64,000 nucleotides of DNA, from positions 310,001-374,000 of the forward strand of contig CALODL010000002.1 in the NCBI GenBank assembly GCA_942492115.1. Direction: 5' to 3'. The notes under the pieces were generated by a model. That model searched no databases and was not told where the DNA came from. It saw nothing but the letters and a program-made list of their open reading frames with translations. The stretch comes from CALODL01 sp942492115. Lineage in GTDB: Bacteria > Planctomycetota > Phycisphaerae > UBA1845 > CAIVHJ01. A program made the translations under genes and the position numbers. Shown piece by piece: positions 17,747 to 25,819 of the stretch. Numbering within the stretch: the stretch's first letter is position 1; each line of letters opens with the position of its first letter.

Positions 17747-18994
17747 CTAGAAGCGCCTCTTGACCCGGGCGTCATAGACGACCTGGCCTTTCACAAACGT
17801 CAGTTCACAGCTGGAGCGTGGATCGAGCGGATCACCCGTCCACAGCCCGAAGTCCGCATCTTTCCCTACTTCGATCGACCCTACGCGCTCGTCGATCAGC
17901 AGGGCTTCCGCCGGCATGCGGGTCATGCCTCGAAGGGCGTAGTACGGCAGCCAGCCATACCAGCACGCCATCGTGGCCTGATAGGACAACTCTTTTTGCG
18001 GGACGACCGGGGCATCGGTATTGAGGCCAAGCTTGTGCACGCCGCCCTGCCACCACCGCGCGGCGTTGCCGTACATCTTGCGTGTCGTGCGATCGAAGAA
18101 ATACTGCCGCGGCCCGTTCATGGTGTACATCCCTTGCTCGACAACCAGCGGGGCAGTCTTGTAACCATCGAACGTGGAATGGTCCAGCACGGTCTTGATG
18201 CCCATCTTTCGTGACAGCATGTCCACCGTGGTCATGACTACCTGATAGATTTGCGTGTGCACCGACGCCGGGTATTCACCGGAGAACAATCCGCGGAACT
18301 CGTCGAAGATCGGGTCATAGGCCGGTTGGTCGCTCGTCTGCCCGCTCTCGAACGCGATCCATGAATCATGGTAGGCCCGGGCCTTGAGCAGAGTCTGCCG
18401 AGTGTTGTAATTCATGTAACTGCGACCTACGCCAAACCAGTACCATTCCGGATTGCCTGCCTGGGCGATCTTGAGTGAACCGGGGGAGCGTTGCACGACC
18501 TCGTTGACCGTGTCGCCCCCGGTCTTGGCAATGGTGCCGAATCCGCTCATGTTGGTTCCGCTTCCGGGAATGAGCAGGACGGAGGTGACGCCGCCTGCGC
18601 GGGCATCGACGATCAGGTCGTTGTTGGGGACAACGGTCTCCAGCGTACGCAGGCCCGGGTTGGTCAGGTAGACCATGTCGTTCAAATCACTCAAGGACCC
18701 GGCCGTGTGATTGTGCGGATCGATCAGGCCCGGGACCAGCCACAGATGCGGGCGGTCGACAATCCGGTACCCGGCGGGGATCTCGATGTCGCGACTGCGT
18801 CCGATGTGTTCGAACCGGCCGTCCTTGATCAGGGCGACCGCGTTGTTGATCACGTCGTCATCGGGGTTCATGGTGATGATCTTGGACACGCGTACCGCGA
18901 TACGCCCCTCGTCGGCGGCAGCGCGCTGCAGGCCCATGCTCAGTGTGACGGCGGCGAGGACCGCGCCGGTGCGTTTCAGTGCTGCAAGCTTCAT
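17747..18994 (-). CDS. Secreted amidohydrolase with intact HxH metal motif (sixth gene)
   Basis: 415 residues; the ATG at 18994 overlaps the previous stop as ATGA, with GGGGAGG 8 bases upstream. Signal peptide to about residue 27. PGLIDPHNHTAGS places HNH at 94-96. A further His (VLDHSTFDGYKTA) and the strand-8 Asp (GLNTDAPVVPQKE) complete a plausible metal site. The C-terminal signature is IDERVGSIEVGKDADFGLWTGDPLD. One of only two modules in the eight-gene operon that keep HxH, so it is the likeliest catalytic subunit. Relatives cleave C-N bonds in imidazolone-, hydantoin- or dipeptide-like substrates; the substrate here is unknown. Confidence 0.87.
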   Translation of the reverse strand: MKLAALKRTGAVLAAVTLSMGLQRAAADEGRIAVRVSKIITMNPDDDVINNAVALIKDGRFEHIGRSRDIEIPAGYRIVDRPHLWLVPGLIDPHNHTAGSLSDLNDMVYLTNPGLRTLETVVPNNDLIVDARAGGVTSVLLIPGSGTNMSGFGTIAKTGGDTVNEVVQRSPGSLKIAQAGNPEWYWFGVGRSYMNYNTRQTLLKARAYHDSWIAFESGQTSDQPAYDPIFDEFRGLFSGEYPASVHTQIYQVVMTTVDMLSRKMGIKTVLDHSTFDGYKTAPLVVEQGMYTMNGPRQYFFDRTTRKMYGNAARWWQGGVHKLGLNTDAPVVPQKELSYQATMACWYGWLPYYALRGMTRMPAEALLIDERVGSIEVGKDADFGLWTGDPLDPRSSCELTFVKGQVVYDARVKRRF

Positions 18995-21759
18995 CGCACT
19001 GCCTCCCCGTGGACGATGACCCGTTTGACATAGCTTCCGGTTGCGAACGGATGGCCGCTGAAGACGACCACGTCGCCGTGGCATCCGGGCTGCAGGGAAC
19101 CGATTTCGTTTTCGAGTTTGAACATTCTGGCGACCTCCGTCGTCATGGCCGCAAGTGCCGCATCGGCCGCGAGGCCACGTTCGACGGCGTACAGTCCGGC
19201 ATGCGGCAAGCTGCGGGCGCCATCTTCGGCGTCGCTCTGGAAAGCGATCGCGATGCCCTGGCGCTGGAGGTCGTCTGCCTGGTGATACGGCCGATTCAAG
19301 ACCCGTGTGACGACGCGCGTCGGAACCACGACGCCCGCCTTGGCCTCGGCAATGGCAGCGGCGTGCTCGCGGGCACCCGGGGCATTGCGCAGCACGTACG
19401 GCGTTTTCCATTCGGCCATGAAATCAACAACCACCTTGATCTGCGCCGGTTCCACGACGTGGACCAGGGCTGGAATGTGACCTTGCAGGACCGCGCGCAA
19501 CGGCTCGAGCGCCTCATCGACCTTTGGAGGCAGCGGCCGGCCGTCCTTGCCGCGGGTGCGGCGTTTGGTGACTTTGAATTCGACGGCGGTCTTGTCGGTG
19601 CGCACGGCGTCGAAGTCGATGCTGACATTGGCCACCGCCACGGTGCCGACCAGCCTGTCTTCTTCCACGAGGTCGGCCTCGATCTTCGGCGTCCCCATAC
19701 CACCGGTATCCATGTCGAACTCGGCCGAAAGATGTTTGCCGTCGAATGTTCCGACGACGCGCACTTCTTCCGGTGCGCCGGGAATGGCGATGCGGCCCTC
19801 GACGTCTTCACCGGTGAGTCGGACCCGCATCGTCACGGTCTGCGGTTCCGGGATCGGGCCGCCCGACACGGTGACCGACCATGTGCCGCTCAACGGGTCC
19901 GGCGTGCCGTCGGCTTCGGTGGACACTTCATCCTTGGGCGCAGCGTCTATTGCTTCGCCCTTGGCCATTTTTTCCTGCCACTCGGCGAGTTCCTTTTCAT
20001 ACTTCTGCCATTTCTCGAGGTACTTCTTGCCGGCTTCGAAGCGGCTCTTGAGTTTGCCGCTGATGGCCGCCGGATCGGTGTCGGCAAAGTCGAAGTACAC
20101 ACCGGCCGTGTCCCGGACGATGCGCGCGGTGCGTGTCCGGCCACCCGTGTGGATTGCTGAGATCTGCGAGCCGGAACCTGCTGCCTTGTAGGGGGCTAGC
20201 AGAACGGTGGTCACCCCGGCGTGGGCCACACGCATTTCCGGTCGGCCGGCGGCGCCGACGAGCTTGCTGAGCGTGATGTCGGGGGCCGTCGATCCCCGAT
20301 CACCCATCAATCCCAGATGTCCGTGGGCGTCGATGAGGCCCGGCGTAATGAAGGCGTCGGCACCGCAATCGATGACCCGCGCGAAAGGTGGATGGGGCAC
20401 GGTCCGGCCGACGGCGCTGATACGGCCGTCCTCGATCAGGATGGCGCCGTCGTGGATACGCTCGCTGTCATTGACCCATATCGTGCCTCCACGCACCACC
20501 AGAGCGGATGACTCCGGCGCCTCGAACGCAACGGCGCCACCGATGTACACCCGGTGGACGTGTGTCGAAGTGGCCAGGGGGTCACCGGACAGAATCAGGA
20601 GATCGGCGTCCTTACCCGGTTCCAGACTGCCGACGCGATCCCCGACACCGAGGATTTCGGCCGGAATCCGCGTGATTGCCGCGAGGACGCGGTGTGGTTC
20701 GAGGTCGGCGCGGAGTGCAGTCGATGCTGCCAGGCGCAGGTCGACGACCGCCGCGCCCGGCAGGGTCGCCAATGCGACCGGGATCCCGTCGAGGTGCCGC
20801 AGCGCCGCGATGTCACGTTCGAGAGCATCCGGGTCATAGCCGATGTCATCCGATCGCCGCAGCGCGCCGCCCAGCTCGTATACGATTGCCAGGCCGGTGG
20901 TGCGGATGCGTTCGGCATTGAGATGTGACTCGGCGCCACCCACGAGATAGGCAGCGCGCTTGTGGCCGGTGATCCAGTCGATGGCATCCACTTCGTTGGC
21001 GTAGCGTTCGGCCTGAATACGCAACGGTGTCCGATCGGCCCACAACCTGGCCAGCGCGTGGTGATGCCCCATCGGTGAATCCTGTGTGGCGGGCCAGGCC
21101 AACGCTTCTTCGATCGCCAGCAGCGCACCGATCCGTGAAGTGGGTCGTTGGCGCGTGGGCATCGGCAGGGCCACATCGGAACTCGACGGTGTCTGGAAGT
21201 ACAGGAGATCGGGCGGGCGGTAAGCGGACGCACTGAGCGTGATCGTGAGGTCGGCGCTGTCGAGCATGACACGCTCGTTGTCGGGGCCGCCGAGTTTGAT
21301 GACGGCGCCCTGACCGGTCACCAGGCGGTGCCGCCCCGGACTGAGGTGGGCGGTCGTGACGCCTCCCGCCAGGGTAGCGCGGTAATTGGCCAACGATCGG
21401 AAACTGTCGATGGCGCGATAGCCCGCAGCGATGGCTTCGTCACCGTGGTGCGCGCGGACGAGTGTCGATGATGCTGCAACGATCCCCGGCATGACCGTTG
21501 CGTCGGGCATGTTGAATACAGGCAGGTCAGCGGGGAGCGCGAGGCCCTGGCCCACGGCCACGATCTTGCCGTCGCGGACGATGACCGTTCCGGGTGACCA
21601 CGCCTGTGGTCCCTCCTGTGAGACGGGGATGACCGTCCCGGCGTGCACGACGAACGATCGTTCTGCTGCACGTGCCGTGGTCAGCAGTGCCGTCATACCC
21701 ACCGCTGCAACGAGGACCGTTCGCAGTGTGTGACTGGATTGGCTCATCGACGCGTTCAT
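18991..21759 (-). CDS. Tandem amidohydrolase fusion with inserted beta domain (fifth gene)
   Basis: 922 residues; the ATG overlaps the previous stop (ATGA). Signal peptide to about residue 31. Module 1 (about 35-410) has PGIVAASST (91-99) instead of HxH and lacks obvious ligands. Module 2 (about 418-922) has ITPGLIDAHGHLG with HGH at 479-481, a His in LVHVVEP (767) and Asp in FQSDAEDG (843), so it may be active. Between them lies a lid helix (KKYLEKWQKYEKELAEWQ), then an inserted beta-rich domain (about 622-735) beginning LSGTWSVTVSGG with alternating strands and DRLVGTVAVANVSIDF, possibly a calycin- or jelly-roll-like domain. The C-terminal signature is LENEIGSLQPGCHGDVVVFSGHP. A pseudo-module fused to an active one is notable. 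Confidence 0.87.
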   Translation of the reverse strand: MNASMSQSSHTLRTVLVAAVGMTALLTTARAAERSFVVHAGTVIPVSQEGPQAWSPGTVIVRDGKIVAVGQGLALPADLPVFNMPDATVMPGIVAASSTLVRAHHGDEAIAAGYRAIDSFRSLANYRATLAGGVTTAHLSPGRHRLVTGQGAVIKLGGPDNERVMLDSADLTITLSASAYRPPDLLYFQTPSSSDVALPMPTRQRPTSRIGALLAIEEALAWPATQDSPMGHHHALARLWADRTPLRIQAERYANEVDAIDWITGHKRAAYLVGGAESHLNAERIRTTGLAIVYELGGALRRSDDIGYDPDALERDIAALRHLDGIPVALATLPGAAVVDLRLAASTALRADLEPHRVLAAITRIPAEILGVGDRVGSLEPGKDADLLILSGDPLATSTHVHRVYIGGAVAFEAPESSALVVRGGTIWVNDSERIHDGAILIEDGRISAVGRTVPHPPFARVIDCGADAFITPGLIDAHGHLGLMGDRGSTAPDITLSKLVGAAGRPEMRVAHAGVTTVLLAPYKAAGSGSQISAIHTGGRTRTARIVRDTAGVYFDFADTDPAAISGKLKSRFEAGKKYLEKWQKYEKELAEWQEKMAKGEAIDAAPKDEVSTEADGTPDPLSGTWSVTVSGGPIPEPQTVTMRVRLTGEDVEGRIAIPGAPEEVRVVGTFDGKHLSAEFDMDTGGMGTPKIEADLVEEDRLVGTVAVANVSIDFDAVRTDKTAVEFKVTKRRTRGKDGRPLPPKVDEALEPLRAVLQGHIPALVHVVEPAQIKVVVDFMAEWKTPYVLRNAPGAREHAAAIAEAKAGVVVPTRVVTRVLNRPYHQADDLQRQGIAIAFQSDAEDGARSLPHAGLYAVERGLAADAALAAMTTEVARMFKLENEIGSLQPGCHGDVVVFSGHPFATGSYVKRVIVHGEAVR

Positions 21760-23183
21760 TGGCCGTTGTGTTCCGTTCTCTGGTTGTCGTCGTTCGGGAC
21801 TTCATCGGCGGGGGCCGGCGGCGGCTGGACCTCGGCGCCCTTGTCGTTGTCGTCGGTATCCGCGGCAGCGCCCTGTGGATCGTTGGCCTCCGGCGCGCTG
21901 CTGAACAACCGTTCGAGTCGCGGATCTTCGGCGCGGTCGTAGGCCTTGATGCCATTGATGTAGACCTGCTCTACCCAGGCGTTGAAATCGAGGGGATCAC
22001 TGCTGAGCACCACGAGATTGGCCTGTTTTCCAGCAGCGATACTGCCTACGCGATCACCCATCTCGAGTGCCCGGGCAGCGTTCTGGGTAATGGCCTTCAG
22101 CGCTTTCTTGCGCGACACGCCGTTACGGACGCACCGTGCTGCCTGATAATTGAGGTAGCGCTCGGCCATCGAGGCATCGGGACTCGGCAGGATGGCGAAG
22201 GTCAGCCTGGCGTCGGCGAGCACCTTGGGGACGAAGGTCTCTTCCAATTCGCCGGTCAGTGGGTCGCGTTCACGATGGATGAGGGTCGGGCCGATGATGA
22301 CCGGACGGTCGGCCTCCACGAGGGCATCGATGGCTTTGTAGCAGTGTGTTCCGAGCACGAAGACCATCCGCTCGAAGTATCCGTTGTCCCGAGCGACCGT
22401 GATGGCCCGCTCGACATCACTGGCCATTGCACAGTACACGAAGGCCGGGAGTTTACCGCGCGTCAGCTTGACCAGGTTGGCGTGTTTGTCATCGTAATCG
22501 GAGAACGTCACGAGCTCGCGACCCCGTTTGCGGGCTTCGTCGGGGCCGACGTCGATCTTTTCGTCTTTGTCCTTCAGCGATTTCTCGTAGGTGCTTTCTG
22601 CGAGATCGTCGAGATAGTCGGCGAGTTCGAGGAACGTCTCGCGGAGCGTTGCCATCTGGATCATGCGATCTGAGCCGCGCTTGGGTGCGATGCTGATTTT
22701 CAAGGCCGCATCGGCTTTTTGCGTCATCTCGTCGGGCGTCAGTCCGATGGGGTGCACGACACGACTGAGGCCCCCGATCACAGTGTTGTTGCCGTGAATG
22801 ACGTGAATCGAGGTCACGCCATCTCGCAGCGCATCTTCGAAATACAGTTGCGATGGATCGATCGAATCATAGACGTTGAGGAACGGCGTCACCGGTGCGT
22901 TCTCGTTGCTGATGTCCATGCCCCGTGAGGCATGGGCATTGATCATGCCCGGAAAGATGACCTTTCCAGAGACATCGATGACGACGGCGTCGTAGGGGAT
23001 ATCGACGGTCTGGCCAACCGCGGTGATCTTGCCGTTTTCGATGAGGACCGTACCTTCGGCAATGTCCTCGTCGCTGACGGTGATGATCCGCCCGCCTTCC
23101 AGGGCCACCTTGGATGGCGGTGTCGCCCACACCGGGCTGGCCAGGAGCACCGCCCACATGCATATCAGTTTGCGAATCTTCAC
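21756..23183 (-). CDS. Secreted amidohydrolase-like protein, second His of HxH lost (fourth gene)
   Basis: 475 residues from a GTG at 23183 (GAGGA about 8 bases upstream), giving a signal peptide KIRKLICMWAVLLASPVWA. Metal site PGMINAHASRGMD keeps the first His (residue 84) but has Ser at the second. Core motifs include GVTSIHVIHGNNTVIGG, a lid helix (ELADYLDDLAESTYEKSLKD), IGPTLIHRERDP, and ITQNAARALEMGDRVGSIAAGK. The C terminus is a long acidic Pro-rich tail (about 435-475). Probably cannot hold a normal binuclear metal centre. The upstream gene ends 49 bases away, the widest gap inside the operon. Confidence 0.83.
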   Translation of the reverse strand: MKIRKLICMWAVLLASPVWATPPSKVALEGGRIITVSDEDIAEGTVLIENGKITAVGQTVDIPYDAVVIDVSGKVIFPGMINAHASRGMDISNENAPVTPFLNVYDSIDPSQLYFEDALRDGVTSIHVIHGNNTVIGGLSRVVHPIGLTPDEMTQKADAALKISIAPKRGSDRMIQMATLRETFLELADYLDDLAESTYEKSLKDKDEKIDVGPDEARKRGRELVTFSDYDDKHANLVKLTRGKLPAFVYCAMASDVERAITVARDNGYFERMVFVLGTHCYKAIDALVEADRPVIIGPTLIHRERDPLTGELEETFVPKVLADARLTFAILPSPDASMAERYLNYQAARCVRNGVSRKKALKAITQNAARALEMGDRVGSIAAGKQANLVVLSSDPLDFNAWVEQVYINGIKAYDRAEDPRLERLFSSAPEANDPQGAAADTDDNDKGAEVQPPPAPADEVPNDDNQRTEHNGQ

Positions 23184-23232
23184 AGCACTGTCCTCAACGT
23201 GTCTGGCGGGCCGCTGCCCGCGCGTCGTTGTA

Positions 23233-24678
23233 TTACTTCTTTCGTCTGTCGACCACGACTTCGCCACCGATCAGGACGACCTCAGGTCGGGAGTCGGCGG
23301 CAAAGGGAGCTCCACTCCACACCACGACATCGGCGCGCCGGCCGGTGGCGATCGTGCCCATTTCATCCTCGAGCCCCAGGAGTCGTGCAGGATGCGCCGT
23401 AACCGCTGGCAGGACGTGTTCGAGCGCTACACCGTTGCGCATGGCGTACATCGCCTGACGAGCAAGCCCGCTCTCGTCGCGCAACTCGTGGGCGGTCAAT
23501 GCGGTCATGATTCCCGCGTCGAGCAGGGCTTTGAACGTGCTCAGCCGGTTGCGCTCGGTCTCACCGGTCCGCGCCCGAAAACCGGTTGCGTCGATGTACA
23601 CCGGTCCGAAGATGACCGCGAGGTCTGCATTCTTGATTTCGTCGAGGCACAGGTATGCCTCGGTTGCTTCCTCGAGGACGAACGGCACGTTGAATTCGTC
23701 GCTCAGGCGCAGGGCGGCCACGATATCGTTTTGCATCCGCGCCTGAATACGCAGTGGAATGTTCCCGAGCAGGACCTCGTGCAAGGCGGCCAGCGCCGGC
23801 GGTGTGGCCGTGTCGGCTCCGTGGACCTTGAAGCCGGCGGCTTGGCGCCGCGCGTCGTACAGGGCTTTGCGGAATACCCAGGTCACCCCCATTCGCGTGG
23901 TGGGGCGGCGCGTATTGAACGTCAGGAACTTGCCAAAGGGCTGACGGTTGCGCATGCCCCGGCTGATCGGGTCGACGCCGATGGCGGCCTGCACGGCGTC
24001 CACCTCCCGTACGATCCGATCCCGGCGCGCTCCGGCAGTGTGCACGATGGCGCCGCGGGAGCTGATGACCGCGGCCGTGTCCGGTGAAACATACACGGTC
24101 GTGACCCCGCCGCGGGCCAAGCGGTCGAAGTCCGGGCTGCGCAGATTGACCGTATCGATGACGCGTGTATGCGGGATGACCTCCGATGACTGCTCGGCGC
24201 GGACGGCCGTCGATTGCACGCCGACGGCAAAATCAGGCCTCTGATCAGGGAAACCACATACCGGGCACTTCAGGCCATCGGCATGCTGGTGATACTGGGG
24301 ACAGGTTGATCCGCAACAGCCCATGCGGTGCTCGTGGCCAGCGGGGTGGAACATCGCGTGCACGATGGTGTGGGCATCGGGTGGCGGCGGGGCGACCGTG
24401 TCGGTCGGTTCGATCCACGCATTGGCATCGATCAACCCGGGGGTGATGGAACCGGATGCGACGTCGATGACGGTGGCGCCATCCGGCACACTGGTGCCCG
24501 ATCCTGCAGCAATGATGCGGCCGTCGCGGATGACGACCATACCCTGGTCCACGACCTGGCCGTCACCCACGTACAGGTGGGCGGCCTTGATCACCATGGG
24601 CGCGTCCTGGGCGTTTGCCGGGGCCACAGTCAGCATACAGATCAAACACACGGCACAGGTTCGGCTGATGGACACCAT
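23233..24678 (-). CDS. Secreted amidohydrolase-like protein with Cys-rich zinc-binding-like insert, HxH lost (third gene)
   Basis: 481 residues; the ATG at 24678 follows GGAGGTGAC and starts one base after the previous stop. Signal peptide to about residue 24. The metal motif position reads TPGLIDANAWIEP (79-91), so both His are gone. Residues ~103-150 carry an insert rich in Cys and His: GHEHRMGCCGSTCPQYHQH, then KCPVCGF, which looks like a small zinc or other metal-binding knuckle. Further family signatures are GGVTTVYVSPDTAAVISSRG, IPLRIQARMQNDIVAALRLS, and TAHPARLLGLEDEMGTIATG. The insert may have taken over metal binding or serve in assembly; both are inference. Confidence 0.83.
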   Translation of the reverse strand: MVSISRTCAVCLICMLTVAPANAQDAPMVIKAAHLYVGDGQVVDQGMVVIRDGRIIAAGSGTSVPDGATVIDVASGSITPGLIDANAWIEPTDTVAPPPPDAHTIVHAMFHPAGHEHRMGCCGSTCPQYHQHADGLKCPVCGFPDQRPDFAVGVQSTAVRAEQSSEVIPHTRVIDTVNLRSPDFDRLARGGVTTVYVSPDTAAVISSRGAIVHTAGARRDRIVREVDAVQAAIGVDPISRGMRNRQPFGKFLTFNTRRPTTRMGVTWVFRKALYDARRQAAGFKVHGADTATPPALAALHEVLLGNIPLRIQARMQNDIVAALRLSDEFNVPFVLEEATEAYLCLDEIKNADLAVIFGPVYIDATGFRARTGETERNRLSTFKALLDAGIMTALTAHELRDESGLARQAMYAMRNGVALEHVLPAVTAHPARLLGLEDEMGTIATGRRADVVVWSGAPFAADSRPEVVLIGGEVVVDRRKK

Positions 24679-24679
24679 G

Positions 24680-25819
24680 TCACCTCCCGGCGTTGGGTTC
24701 GAGGTCGGCATAAACGCGCGCTCCATCGATGTAGACGGCCAGTACCCGGGCATCCAGCCGGAGTGGGTCGTCGGAAAAAATAACCAGATCCGCATCGTAG
24801 CCCGGCGCGATTCGACCGATGCGTTCGTCGACCCCGGCGGCGCGGGCAGCGGTGATCGTCAGCGCCTGCCGTGCGGCTTCGGGCGTCATGCCATAGCGCA
24901 CGGCGAGGGCGGCGGTCATACGCATGCTGTCACGGCCCGACTGCGGGAATTGGCCGGCCAGGGCAACGGGCACACCGGCCGCGGACAATGCGCCGGCGAA
25001 AGCCAGCGTTGCCGGCGGCGTATCGAATGCATAGGGCCCAACGACCGCGACGGTGTCGAGGTCCGCAAACTCGACAGCCAGATCTTGCTCATCGCCGGTG
25101 TAGACCAGCGCGCGCGGTGGGTGCTGAGCGAGTGCCCGGAGGGCCGCGCTGACATCCATGGCGGCTGCGCAGAAGAACATCGTATCCTGGTCGCCGCTGA
25201 CAACTGCCTGCAACCGGGCAGAGCCCGCGCCGGCGCGGGCCGTGTCGAACGCTTCACGCAGCATGGCCAGTGAACCGGATCGCGATGTCGGGGCACGATC
25301 ATAGCGCCAGACGTTCGGTCCCAACGCCAGAGTCAGCGGTCCGTCGTGGCGGACAACAGTTCGGTGTGCCGCAGCGGTCTTGATGACCGTAGCCGCGCCG
25401 GAGATGAGGTTGTCCTGCTGCGGCGCGATCAGCGCGGCGGTCATGCCGCCAGCGAGCGCGGCGGCGAAGTCGCGGTGTGTCCAGTCGATTGCGTGGATGG
25501 CACTGACATCGGGATCGATCGAACGTGACAGGTCCGTGCGTGACGCATGGCTCGACAGTGTCGAAGCGAGGTCGATCAAACCGGGTGACAGTACGGCGGT
25601 GGGGTAGGACGCGACGTCTTCGCCGGACGGTGCCGTCCCTGCATCCGTGATGCTCGAGATCTTCGCGCCGTTCAGGGTGATCACTGCTCCACCGGCCAGG
25701 GTGCCGTCGGACGTTACGTAGCGTCCGACGAAGAGCGTCGATGATGTCTGGCCCGCACTCGACAGCGCGGTGACCAGGGCTGCGGTAGCAAACGCCACCA
25801 CCTGTGTGCGCGTGATCAT
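24680..25819 (-). CDS. Secreted amidohydrolase-like protein, HxH lost (second gene)
   Basis: 379 residues; ATG at 25819 overlaps the previous stop as ATGA, with GGGAG 8 bases upstream. Signal peptide to about residue 23. The shortest member: it lacks the lid insert. PGLIDLASTLSSH (79-91) replaces the HxH motif. GGMTAALIAPQQDNLISGAATVIKT matches the conserved loop, and ITAARAAGVDERIGRIAPGYDADLVIFSDDPL the C-terminal signature. VALAGQFPQSGRDSM occupies the strand-8 region without the usual Asp context. Likely non-catalytic. Confidence 0.82.
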   Translation of the reverse strand: MITRTQVVAFATAALVTALSSAGQTSSTLFVGRYVTSDGTLAGGAVITLNGAKISSITDAGTAPSGEDVASYPTAVLSPGLIDLASTLSSHASRTDLSRSIDPDVSAIHAIDWTHRDFAAALAGGMTAALIAPQQDNLISGAATVIKTAAAHRTVVRHDGPLTLALGPNVWRYDRAPTSRSGSLAMLREAFDTARAGAGSARLQAVVSGDQDTMFFCAAAMDVSAALRALAQHPPRALVYTGDEQDLAVEFADLDTVAVVGPYAFDTPPATLAFAGALSAAGVPVALAGQFPQSGRDSMRMTAALAVRYGMTPEAARQALTITAARAAGVDERIGRIAPGYDADLVIFSDDPLRLDARVLAVYIDGARVYADLEPNAGR

